Positions 33,774 through 44,051 of a stretch of DNA of 64,000 nt are shown here, piece by piece. The notes beneath the pieces are model-generated. The model ran no database searches and had not been told where the DNA came from. It worked only from the letters and a program-made list of their open reading frames with translations. The position numbers were made by a program, and so were the translations under genes. The stretch covers positions 1,022,213,066 to 1,022,277,065 of the forward strand of contig NC_090446.1 in NCBI RefSeq assembly GCF_031143425.1, read 5' to 3'. Positions within the stretch are counted from its first letter, which is position 1; each line of letters begins with the position of its first letter. Source of the DNA: Pleurodeles waltl. Its lineage: Eukaryota; Chordata; Amphibia; Caudata; Salamandridae.

Positions 33774-33887
33774 ATGGTGGGGGTCTTTGTAATAATGACT
33801 CTCGTCTTCACAATTCTGTTTCTTGCATTATTCATTATCCTAATCATTGCAGCCCATGCAACATATCGCAAACTGCAGTTGTGTTAA
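33774..33887 (+). CDS. Putative 37-residue single-pass membrane micropeptide
   Basis: ATG at 33774 to TAA at 33885-33887. It starts right after an AG (ATTGCAAG|ATG), so a splice from the donor at 33625 would place this ATG early in a short transcript. The product has one long hydrophobic segment (residues 2-27, almost entirely Val, Ile, Leu, Phe, Met, Ala, Thr) followed by a short polar, basic tail (HATYRKLQLC). This is the layout of small tail-anchored or regulatory membrane peptides. AATAAA overlaps the stop region at 33886. I recognise no family. It lies in an LTR-like unit, so it may be an LTR-borne ORF or chance. Too short for a normal ORF scan. Confidence 0.35.
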   Translation: MVGVFVIMTLVFTILFLALFIILIIAAHATYRKLQLC

Positions 33888-33988
33888 ATAAAAATTATTG
33901 AAACTTTAGTGCATCTTTGTCATTGCCTGTGTTTGTATGAGACATGATATATCTGTGAGAAAGGGGTAATCTCTGTTTAACCACGACA

Positions 33989-34558
33989 CTCCCTGAGATG
34001 TCTTATTCTCAAGTCCATGAGTAAAGGCTGCCACAAATCACCTTTTACTATTGTGTTTCTGGTGAGGTGCTGCTAGTGAGCCGGTAAGGTTGGGACAACA
34101 GTTGCGATTTGTTGAAGGATAGGCATAGTCGCCTACAAACAAAAGTACTGTCATCCTTTAACCAGCAGTCTTCCTCAAAGCAAGAGACCAAACTACGGGT
34201 CTGTGGGGGTTTGCTTTCACTTTGTTTTTAATAGACTGACTAGTTGCAAGTGGCCTACTGGAGAAACAACCATCAGTGAGTATGCTGACAGGGAATTAAA
34301 GCACCTTCAACTGGTGTTGCACTGTGTGTGCTCACTTCACCTTAAATGACAGTTTAGAGTGGAGTGCTCTCTCACTCCAAGCAGATACCACTTGTGTTGT
34401 CATTGTACTTGCAATAAGCATTCTGGACCTGATATTTTCACAGCTGAAATTCTGGTAAATTAAAGACACTACCCAAGCAATCAAGACTGAAGTAGGACTG
34501 ATCTGTTATGTTTCATCACTCTGTTGTGAAATATTTTTTTGTCTTTTGAGAAACTGCC
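33989..34558. other. No recognised feature
   Basis: Unassigned sequence downstream of the LTR-like unit. I saw no gag-like frame in it. Confidence 0.45.
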
Positions 34559-36235
34559 TGTAGGAAAGTACTCTCTTTCTTGGCATGGTTACCCCCTTTT
34601 TCTGCCTGATGTCAGTATGCTTGACTGTGTTCACTGGGATCCTGCTACCCAAGACCCCAGTGATTATGCTCTCTCTCCCAAAACTCTGTAGTTCACCCAC
34701 AATTGGCATACCAGTGCCCCCTTATAAGTCCCTGGTATATGGTACCTAGGTACCCAGGGCATTTGGGTTCCAGAGGATCCCTATGGGCTGCAGCCTATAT
34801 TTTGCCACCATTGGGGAGCCCATGCAAAGATAGGTCACTACCTATGTTCAGCTACATAATGGTAAATCTGAACATAAGCATGTTTGGTATCAAACATATT
34901 GGAATCATACCCCAAGGCTTTTGCAAGCATTGGTTGTATGATTCCATGCACTCTGGTGGCTCCTTAGAGGACCCTCAGCATTGCCATTTCAGCCATTTGA
35001 GGTTTTTCAAGCAGCCCCAGCTGCTGCCACCTCCTCACAGACAGGTTTCTGCCCTCCTGTTGCTTAAAAAGCTTGAGCCCAGGAAGGCAGAACAAAGGAT
35101 TTCCTTTGTGAGAGGGGTGTTACACTCGCTCCCTTTGGAAATAGGTGCTACAGGTGACACCTCCCCAAGCCACTGGAAATGCTTTGAAGGTCACATTTGG
35201 TACCCTTCTTGCATAAACCAGTCTACACGGGTTCAGGGTCCCCTAGTCCATGCTCTGGTGCTAAACTGGACAAAGGAAAGGGGAGTGACCACTCCCTTGT
35301 CCAACACCACCACAGGGGTGATGCTCAGAGATCCTCCAGAGGGTCCTGGGTTTTGCCATCTTGGATCAAGGTTCGCAGGGAACTCTGGGAGCATCTGAGT
35401 GACCAGTGCCAGCAGGTGACTTCACAGCCATTCCCTGATAGCTGCTTACCTGGTTAGGTGACCAATCTCCCTTTCAGGGCTATTTAGGGTCTCTCCGTTA
35501 GGTGGTTCCTCAGATTCGGAATGCAGGACTCCAGCAGGAATCTTCTGCATCCTCCACTTCAACTTCTCGCTGAAGAAACTGCATCTGGACCCTTCAGGAA
35601 CTCTACAAGCTGCAACAAAGAAGCAAGACACCTTCTCACACATTGTATCTCCAGCTCCTGCCAGCAACTGCAACTGTTTACCGGTCGTGAATCCTCTGAG
35701 GACAGCCCCTCTTCAGCCTGCACCAGAAGAGCAAAGGAATCTCCCTTGGGGTGAAAGAGTCACTCCCTTGCTTCAGCAGGTACCAACTGCAGCAATGACG
35801 GGCAGTGTGGATCCCCTCTCCTGCAGAGCTGTGTGGATCCTGCATCACAGGTGGTGGACTGAAGTGGTCCCAATGGTCCTCTCTTTCACCTGTCCCACTT
35901 TGGTGGAGGTAAGACCTTGTCTCCCCATGCAGGACAGTACCCCCGTGCACAGCGTCTTTTGCAGCTGCCAAGGCTTGTTGGCATCCCTCCTCGAAGTCCT
36001 TCGTGCATCTTGTAGCTCCGGCCCTTAGCACTCTAACCTGTGAAGCACAGCTTCCTGAGTGATTCTCCAGCGGCGTCGGAGCCTTTGTCGTAGTGCTGCG
36101 TGGGCCTCTTTTGCAACTTTTTTGTCCATGTGCTGTGGGACTCCTGTGTGTGCTGCCTGATCTTCTGTGGGCTCTCTGAGTTGCTGAGGGCCCCTCTGAC
36201 TCCACCTCCTGATCCTTAGCTCTAGCTAAACTCAA
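34559..36235 (+). mobile_element. 5' part of a Ty3-type LTR (Gmr1-like family)
   Basis: It starts TGTAGGAAAGTACTC, followed by GGCATGGTTACCCCC, the shared opening of this LTR family. Landmarks such as CTTATAAGTCCCTGGTATATGG and GGTACCCAGGGCATT match the LTRs at 63361 and (reversed) 47449-48095. It breaks off where the LINE fragment begins. The 231-codon frame at 34703-35398 lies inside LTR sequence and has no known domain. Confidence 0.7.
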
Positions 36236-37440
36236 CGGTATCAGAGAGCTTTACATGTTATGAGATTATATTTAATATTTTATTATATGTAAGGATTCAT
36301 GGGGGATGAAGTAATCAAAAAATTTGTAGAAACCATATATCATTAAAGTATTAGAAAATAGACACCAAACGTCAATACCAGTACAACATTTAGATGATGA
36401 GAATGAGATAGATGAGAGACTAAACAGGTCAGACAAACGTCTTGAAGGATTTAGTCTATGAGGGTAGGGTCTTTCGGAATCAGTTGGTGTACTGTTGAGG
36501 TAGTTGTTGAGCGGAGAGATTTGAGGTTCCCATTTGAAACAGGAGAAGGAGGGCTTGCAGTAGAGATCTTTGGGGAGCGAGTTCCAAATCCAAATCCTAG
36601 GAGCATTTCCTGAGAAAGAGCACACCTGAATTTCTTCTTCAGTTCTGGTGTTATAAAAAGAAGAGAGTTTGAGCTTCGTAAAGCCTGGCTTCTTCCTGCT
36701 CTTGACAGTTTGATGTCTAGGTATTTGGTTTTTTTTTCTATGAAGGGTTTTTTGTGTGATACAAGCTGTCTTGGAAATGCATCTTCCTTCAATGGGAAGC
36801 CAATTGAGACTCAGAAGGGCAGGTGAGATGTGACCAAACAGTTTAATTCCTGTGAGGAGCCTGGCAGCCACATTAAGGACTGCTCTGGAGGAAGGGGGGG
36901 GCGGAGAGGTGGAGTAGGGCAAGGCGATGTTTTGGAGTTCCTGTGATGATGGAGTTACCATACTCAATTTTCTACAGGACTAGTGATTGTACTACCATGA
37001 TACAATTGTCAGGGGGAATGAATGGTCTGATTTTCTTGAGATGTTTTAGTGTGAAGAGTGCTCTTTTGGCCGCATTGTAGATGTGCTCCTTCATTGACAT
37101 GTTTTTGTCCAGGGTGATACCCAAGGATTTTACAGAGTTAGATAGTGAAAGAGATCAGTTTAGAGCATCCAGGTTCTTGAGTGGTTTGCTTTTTGGGGAA
37201 TGGAGTCGTAGTTCATTTTTGTTGGGTTTGAGTTTTACGTGATTGTTGTTTTGCCATGATTGTAATTTGATTAATGTGGCATTCAGATGCCTGATGTCAC
37301 TGGGTGATTTAATTTTGTAGTGCAGTTAAGTGCCGTCTGCATTGAGGTGATATTTGATCCCGGCTTGCTTCAGAATAACTATGAGGGGTTCCATGAAGAG
37401 ATTAAAGAGGGCGAGAGAGAGGACTGAGCCTTGAGTTACA
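36236..37440 (-). pseudogene. LINE 3' end: RT C-terminal part (L2/CR1-like)
   Basis: Reading the minus strand from 37440: the RT block SLALFNLFMEPL is followed by a broken catalytic motif (HLNADGT in place of the YADDTQ type, then a stop), KLQSWQNNNHVKLKPNKNEL, and the C-terminal region at about 36965-36490. That region contains AARLLTGIKLFGHISPALLS, LNWLPIEGRC and a late WNSLP motif. These match the thumb and C-terminal region of L2/CR1-clade LINEs. Stops and the lost Asp-Asp motif make it inactive. It is 5'-truncated and its 3' end abuts the broken LTR at 36235. Confidence 0.8.
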
Positions 37441-37489
37441 ACTTTTAGAACTGGTCTGTTCAAATGCCCTTGTTATCATTGTGTGGAAG

Positions 37490-37835
37490 GTGTGTAACTC
37501 ACTGGGTTGAAGGCGTGTGTGCTGTTTGAGTGGAGTATGTGCACTTAACTGGGTTGAATGCCACTGTGCTGTTTGCGTGGGGGGAGTGTAGTCCACTGGG
37601 TTGAATGCCTGTGTGCAGTTTGCTGTTTCATGGAAGTTGCTACTCCACTCGTTTTAGGGTCTGTGTGCTGTTTCTGTGGAAAGTGCAGACTCCATTGAGT
37701 TTAAGGCTTGTGTACTGTTGTGTACAGTGTAAGTACTCCACATGGTTTTATTCTCATTCTCAGAGTGGAAGGCATATAATCCACTGAGTTGAAGGCCCAT
37801 ATGCTCTTTGTGTACAGTGTGCATACTGGTGGTGA
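37490..37835 (+). repeat. Degenerate tandem repeat, about 52-60-bp period
   Basis: About six units, each a variant of CACTGGGTTGAAGGCCTGTG plus TGCTGTTTGTGTGGAGTGTG-like sequence (starts near 37500, 37548, 37594, 37640, 37690 and 37778). The copies are diverged. Confidence 0.6.
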
Positions 37836-38889
37836 TGCCCATGCAGATTCTTGGTGTTGAGATTATTTTTGGTTGTGTGTGCCCTGTGTGGGTGTGTGGC
37901 TGAATTCCTAGTGTGAAGGGGTATGCAAGTTTGTGTGTCATCATTTGACCTGTGTGAAGTTGCATATGGTGGTATTTAGTTTTGAGATTATTTCTTTACA
38001 GTGCGTACATGTTTCATAAGGTTCTATTTTAGTTTCATTGTTTCAGCATTATTTTGGTATTATAAATCAAATGAGTTCTGTCCTTTTAGTTTGACAATTA
38101 TGTGTTATGTTGCTTGTTTTCAAGTTCTCATACTTTGTTGTGCCATTGTTCTTTGTGAGAAGGAAGATATGTGATATCATTAGTGTGAGTGTTCCACCCC
38201 TGTCAGTTGGCGTTTCTGTCTGCAGGTAGGGGCTCTGTTTTGTTATATCCTAACTCCTGGTGGGGTTCCCTCACTTAACGTGTTCCTTAATAAAATACCT
38301 GTTCCTGTACCCACCTGCCTCCTGGGTTTTCCTACTAATGTGCAACTTCGAAATGTAAAATTAATGTGATTTATCTTTGATCAGCTAACCAATTCCAGCT
38401 AAAACAAAGAATTCTGCATTATATGTCCTTTTAGTTTATCAATCTTTTGGTGTTTTACTGATTATACACGCTCACACTGTGTCCCTCATATAAACACTGG
38501 ATACTGTTGCTTTCTAACTTTTCCCTCTATATATTAAAATGTAATATACAGCAATGGAAAACACTCTGATGCCGTTTGGAGCCTGGTTCATACTTATACA
38601 ACTTTCCAAATTAAAAAAAAATCTATATTAAATAAAGAGAAAATGTCAAAGGCAATTCTTGATTGATGCCAAAAAGCAACCACTAATTATTCTCCACATA
38701 ATGGCCACTTTCTATATAAATCTGTGAGATTCAAACCAGGCATCGTCAGTAGACAGCTTTCAACAGGAAGTTCTAAATTACTGAGCTAGTTCAATTTCCT
38801 CTTTTAAAAAGCTTTCAAATCTTGTAAGTTCATATATGCCAATGTTTGGAAAGAGATAAGAGTGAAAAAGTGAAAGTTGAGATGATTTA
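37836..38889. other. Mostly unassigned; a repeat tail at 38220-38330
   Basis: 38247-38297 matches the dispersed repeat piece at 19890-19945. I see no gene or clear element in the rest. Confidence 0.4.
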
Positions 38890-39058
38890 GGGCCTGATTT
38901 AGATTTCAGCAGATGGGTTACTCCATCACAACAGTGGCGGATAGCCCCTCCACCGGAATACAAATCCTATTATATCCTATGAGGTTTAGAATTCGTGGAC
39001 GGGCTATCCGTCGTCGTTGTGACGGAGTAACCCGTCTTCCAAAATCTAAATCAGGCCC
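38890..39058. mobile_element. Palindromic MITE, 169 bp
   Basis: The terminal inverted repeats are GGGCCTGATTTAGATTT at the left and AAATCTAAATCAGGCCC at the right. Nearly the whole element pairs with itself (GGGTTACTCCATCACAAC ... TTGTGACGGAGTAACCC). It is flanked by TTA on the left and TCA on the right, compatible with a mutated 3-bp target as in Harbinger elements. Confidence 0.75.
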
Positions 39059-39126
39059 TCAATGTTTCCATTGACTTCCACTGAAGTGTTAAGCTGGAAT
39101 AAGGTAAAACAAAGTCAATTTTGGCA

Positions 39127-39130
39127 TTAA
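39127..39130. repeat. TTAA target site of the inverted satellite-bearing element
   Basis: TTAA lies directly before CCTGTTCTGTGCC, a mutated form of the CCCCTTCTGTGCC terminus. The partner at 53489-53492 reads GTAA. Confidence 0.65.
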
Positions 39131-39545
39131 CCTGTTCTGTGCCTTGGACGAGATGATCTCGTCCAAGGCTACAGTTCCCCTGTGCCTTGGACGAGATCAT
39201 CTCGTCCATGGCACAGGGGAAATTGGGGGAGCGCTAGCGCGCCCCCCGTGCACCCCCCTCCCCCCCCGAGCCGGGGATGGAAGGGGAAGACCTTCCCCTT
39301 CCACCCCCGACCACCCCCCCACTCCCCCTGTGACGTCAGCGCGGGAGCGCGCGCTGATTAGTCACAGGGGCCTCTTCCAGCAGAGCTTCCAGCGCGATTG
39401 AAAGAGAAATGCTAAGCATTCCTCTTTCAATCACGTGGGGGAGGCCCGGAGGGGCTTCAAAGGGAAGGAAATGTATTTCCTTCCCTTTGAAGTCTCTCCG
39501 AGGGTTTCAAAAGCCGGATTGCTTGCAATCCGGGTTTTGAAACCC
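39131..39545 (-). repeat. Hairpin block of the inverted element
   Basis: Inverted counterpart of 32385-32810. Two GGACGAGATSATCTCGTCC palindromes (39148-39169 and 39189-39210), GCGCTAGCGC, GGAAGGGGAAGACCTTCCCC, the GTGAC...GTCAC hairpin and the GCCGGATTGCTTGCAATCCGG hairpin appear in reversed order. Confidence 0.85.
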
Positions 39546-39839
39546 CACTAGACACCAGGGATTGTTTTTTTTTTTGTGATATTGTGATAAGGGAGCGACC
39601 CCTTGGGCAAGGGTCGCTCCCAGGGGGGGCATGTTTTCGGGAAGGCCTTTTCTGCCTTGGGGGAAAATTATATTTAGGCCATTTCTGCCCCCCTTGGGGG
39701 CAGATTGGCCTATTTTGATGAGGCCAATCTGCCCCCAAGGGGGGTAGAAACCACTAGACACCAGGGAGTTTCTTCTTTGCATGAATTTCACGCAAGGGGA
39801 GCGACCCCTTAGGCAAGGGTCGCTCCCTGGGGGGGGGGG
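39546..39839 (-). repeat. GC-rich tandem units, part 1
   Basis: Inverted copies of the GGAGCGACC hairpin units (near 39592 and 39797) with TCTGCCCCC hairpins between. The solo LTR interrupts it after a G-run. Confidence 0.85.
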
Positions 39840-42183
39840 TGTAGGAGGCTGGACTGGCTTGTAGTGAGTACCAAGGGGTACTTGCACCTTGCACCAGGCC
39901 CAGTTATCCCTTATTAGTGTATAGGGTGTCTAGCAGCATAGGCTGATAGATAATGGTAGCTCAGCAGAGCAGCTTAGGCTGAACTAGGAGACGAGTGAAG
40001 CTCCTACAGTACCACTTAGTGTCATATGCACAATATCATAAGAAAACACAATACACAGTTATACTAAAAATAAAGGTACTTTATTTTTATGACAATATGC
40101 CAAAGTATCTCAGAGTGTACCCTCAGTATGAGGATAGCAAATATACACAAGATATATGTACACAATACCAAAAATATGCAGTATAGTCTTAGAAAACAGT
40201 GCAAACAATGTATAGTTACAATAGGATGCAATGGGGACACATAGGGATAGGGGCAACACAAACCATATACTCCAAAAGTGGAATGCGAACCACGAATGGA
40301 CCCCAAACCTATGTGACCTTGTAGAGGGTCGCTGGGACTATTAGAAAATAGTAAGGGTTAGAAAAATAGCCCACCCCAAGACCCTGAAAAGTGAGTGCAA
40401 AGTGCACTAAAGTTCCCCATAGGACATAGAAGTCGTGATAGGGGAATTCTGCAGGAAAGACACAAACCAGCAATGCAACAACGATGGATTTCCAGTTGAG
40501 GGTACCTGTGGAACAAGGGGACCAAGTCCAAAAGTCACAAGCAAGTCGGAGATGGGCAGATGCCCAGGAAATGCCAGCTGTGGGTGCAAAGAAGCTGCTA
40601 CTGGACAGTAGAAGCTTAGGTTTCTGCAGGAACGACAAGGGCTAGAGACTTCCCCTTTGGAGGACGGATCCCTCACGCCGTGGAGAGTCGTGCAGAAGTG
40701 TTTTCCCGCCGAAAGACCGCCAACAAGCCTTGCTAGCTGCAAATCGTGCGGTAAGGGTTTTTGGATGCTGCTGTGGCCCAGGAGGGACCAGGATGTCGCA
40801 AATTGCGTCAGAAGACAGAGGGGACGTCGAGCAAGACAAGGAGCCCTCTCAGCAGCAGGTAGCACCCGGAGAAGTGCCAGAAACAGGCACTACAAGGATG
40901 CGTGAAACGGTGCTCACCCAAAGTCGCACAAAGGAGTCCCACGTCGCCGGAGAACAACTTAGGAGGTCGTGCAATGCAGGTTAGAGTGCCGTGGACCCAG
41001 GCTGGACTGTGCACAAAGGATTTCCGCCGGAAGTGCACGGAGGCCGGAGTATCTGCAAAAGTCGCGGTTCCCAGCAATGCAGTCTGGCGTGGGGAGGCAA
41101 GGACTTACCTCCACCAAACTTGGACTGAAGAGTCACTGGACTGTGGGAGTCACTTGGACAGAGTTGCTGGATTCAAGGGACCTCGCTCGTCGTGCTGAGA
41201 GGAGACCCAGGGGACCGGTGATGCAGTTCTTTGGTGCCTGCGGTTGCAGGGGGACGATTCCGTCGACCCACGGGAGATTTCTTCGGAGCTTCTGGTGCAG
41301 AGAGGAGGCAGACTACCCCCACAGCATGCACCACCAGGAAAACAGTCGAGAAGGCGGCAGGATCAGCGTTACAGAGTTGCAGTAGTCGTCTTTGCTACTA
41401 TGTTGCAGTTTTGCAGGCTTCCAGCGCGGTCAGCAGTCGATTCCTTGGCAGAAGGTGAAGAGAGAGATGCAGAGGAACTCGGATGAGCTCTTGCATTCGT
41501 TATCTAAAGTTTCCCCAGAGACAGAGACCCTAAATAGTCAGAAAAGAGGGTTTTTCTACCTAGGAGAGAGGATAGGCTAGCAACATCTGAAGGAGCCTAT
41601 CAGAAGGAGTCTCTGACGTCACCTGGTGGCACTGGCCACTCAGAGCAGTCCAGTGTGCCAGCAGCACCTCTGTTTCCAAGATGGCAGAGGTCTGGAGCAC
41701 ACTGGAGGAGCTCTGGACACCTCCCAGGGGAGATGCAGGTCAGGGGAGTGGTCACTCCCCTTTCCTTTGTCCAGTTTCGCGCCAGAGCAGGGCTAAGGGG
41801 TCCCTGAACCGGTGTAGACTGGCTTATGCAGAAATGGGCACCAAATGTGCCCATGAAAGTATTTCCAGAGGCTGGGGGAGGCTACTCCTCCCCTGCCTTC
41901 ACACCATTTTCCAAAGGGAGAGGGTGTAACACCCTCTCTCAGAGGAAGTCCCTTTGTTCTGCCATCCTGGGTCAGGCCTGGCTGGACCCCAGGAGGGCAG
42001 AAGCCTGTCTGAGGGGTTGGCAGCAGCAGCAGCTGCAGTGAAACCCCTGAAAAGGCACTTTGGCAGTACCAGGGTCTGTGCTACAGACCACTGGGATCAT
42101 GGGATTGTGCCAACTATGCCAGGATGGCATAGAGGGGGCAATTCCATGATCATAGACATGTTACATGGCCATATTCGGAGTTA

Positions 42184-42188
42184 CCATT
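42184..42188. repeat. Target-site duplication CCATT, left copy
   Basis: CCATT precedes the LTR at 42189 and recurs at 47444-47448 after the LTR end at 47443. Confidence 0.9.
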
Positions 42189-43632
42189 TGTAGTGCTTTC
42201 CTCTTATTTAGTCTCTAAGCACTAACATAACACAACAGAAATGCACTTCTGAGGTCAAAGAAGACTTTTATTGTTATTTTATTCTTCCCCAACCACAATG
42301 TTTATGAATGAATGACGAATTAGTAGCTTTCAAGTCCGCGTTAATCAAACAAAATATATCAGTTTGCAATATACACAGCAGGTTATATTTATAAGATATT
42401 GAATGCAAAGCAAAACAAATACTTCACCGTGTAGGAACTATTTACAGCTACATCTTTCTAAGGTCTGCAAGCTGATGACCCCTGTCAGCCGCGAGAAAGA
42501 GTGTCATCTACCCACACGGGATGCTGGCAGCTGGCGCCAAGCTCCAGCACGAGGTCCGGCAGATTCGAATCTGACTCTCTGCAGCCTGTTACATTCGTTA
42601 CAAAGGTGTGCCCCCTCCTCTCAGACCTGGGAAACTGAGCAAGCCTTTTGGAGACTGGCCAGGTCTCCAAGACTACTCCTGTTCCCAAGCTCAAGGGAAG
42701 AGAAACGACGCCCATGTACTCTCTCTTATCAGGTCTAGTCTACTGTGAGAGCAAAACATCTTGGTTCTCTGGTGCAAAAACACAGCTTGGAAAAATACAG
42801 CTTAGATTCTCAACTGCCATGTCTAACTCCACGTTAAAGGCAATGGGCAGCTAACCTAAATATCAAATGCAATGTCATGTTAAAGGCAATAGGCAGCTAA
42901 CCTAAATATCAAATGCAATGTCTAGTGTCATGTCAAAGCCAATAGGCATCTAAGCTGAATACAAAATGCAACGTCTTATATCATGTCAAAGCCCATAGGC
43001 AGCTGAGCTGAATATAAAATGCAAGGTATAATATCATGTCAAAGCCAATAGGCAGCGGAGCTGAATACAAAGTGTAATGTATAATATCATGTCAAAGCCA
43101 ATAGGCAGCGGAGCTGAATATCATGTCAAAGCCAATAGGCAGTTAAGCTGAATACAAAGTGTAATATATGATATCATGTCAAAGCCAATAGGCAGCGGAG
43201 CTGAATACAAAATGTAATATATGATATCATGTCAAAGCCAATAGGCAGAATATCTAATAGCATGTCAAAGTCAATAGGCAGCTAAATTGAATACATCATG
43301 TCAAAGTCAATAGGCATGCAATGTCAAAGCCAATAGGCGGCTAGACTGGATACAGCATATCAAAGCCAATAGGCAGAATACAGAATGTAATGGCTAATGC
43401 AATGTCAAAGCCCATAGACGGCTAAACTGAATACAGAAAGTAATGGCTAATGCCATGTCAAAGCCAATAGGCACAATACAGAATGTAATGACTAATGCAA
43501 TATCAAAGCCCATAGGCGGCTAAACTGAACAAAACATACCATGTGCTACTGGTGAACATTGAGCAACTAATATGCGCAGTGGTGAAACACAAAGTCATTG
43601 GTCAAAACAACACTTTATCAAATGGCAGGACA
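42189..43632 (-). repeat. 3' LTR of the young element, 1444 bp
   Basis: Essentially identical to 46000-47443. The TATA-like TATAAATATAA and the AATAAA signals lie near its low-coordinate end, and a minisatellite fills most of the other half. Confidence 0.9.
42830..43530. repeat. CCAAT-bearing minisatellite in the 3' LTR
   Basis: About 16 degenerate units of roughly 32-56 bp are built on CATGTCAAAGCCAATAGGCA plus CTGAATACAAAATGTAAT-like sequence. At least eight units keep CCAAT; others read CCCAT or TCAAT. Confidence 0.85.
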
Positions 43633-43643
43633 TTCCGCCCTTT
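43633..43643 (-). promoter_or_regulatory. Polypurine tract of the young element
   Basis: On the minus strand AAAGGGCGGAA lies directly before the 3' LTR, the expected position of the plus-strand primer. One C interrupts the purines. Confidence 0.5.
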
Positions 43644-44051
43644 GACCAATGAATTTTTGTTTCACATATCTCATATTTCAAACAAAAAAAAAAAAAAAAA
43701 AAAAAAAACATCAGCACAAAAAAAAACATTATGATCAAAGCAATCCCTGTAAAGCAATAGAAGTGAATTAACACATTGATTTCATAACCTTTCACATCAG
43801 ATACATCTACATAGAAAAGACTGGGCAATTTTTTTTTCTGAATGAGTCTCTAATTCAACAGTGTTAGCAATTTGATGTGGCGTGAGTTCTACTCATGTAA
43901 AGGTGCACGGTCCACCTGAAAGGTTTTCTGGAAGGTAAGCAAAAGTCAGAGTTCCATACGAGAGGGAAAAAAAAACAAACACAGCAAACAAGTTGAACTT
44001 GAACTGAAGGCGCAGTTTGCGCAAAATGGATCCATGGTGCTGGCACTTTAC

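Larger units (their letters stand above)
33103..33988 (+). mobile_element. Retroviral-type LTR, solo or truncated
   Basis: The segment has the layout of an LTR: it starts TGTAGTGAATCC, has a TATA box at 33476-33483, a GTAACG splice-donor-like site at 33625, an AATAAA at 33886-33891, and ends near ACGACA. I could not find matching target duplications, so both borders are estimates. No gag or pol follows within 500 bp. A host first exon with promoter is an alternative. Confidence 0.45.

Noticed and set aside
34703..35398. 231-codon plus-strand open frame
   Set aside because: Lies in LTR sequence, and the related LTRs at 63361 and 48095 do not keep the frame.
42470..42510. Possible hammerhead ribozyme (CTGATGA ... 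GAGAAAG) in the young element's LTR
   Set aside because: The segment between the core motifs does not form a convincing stem II, and no stem I/III partner was found.
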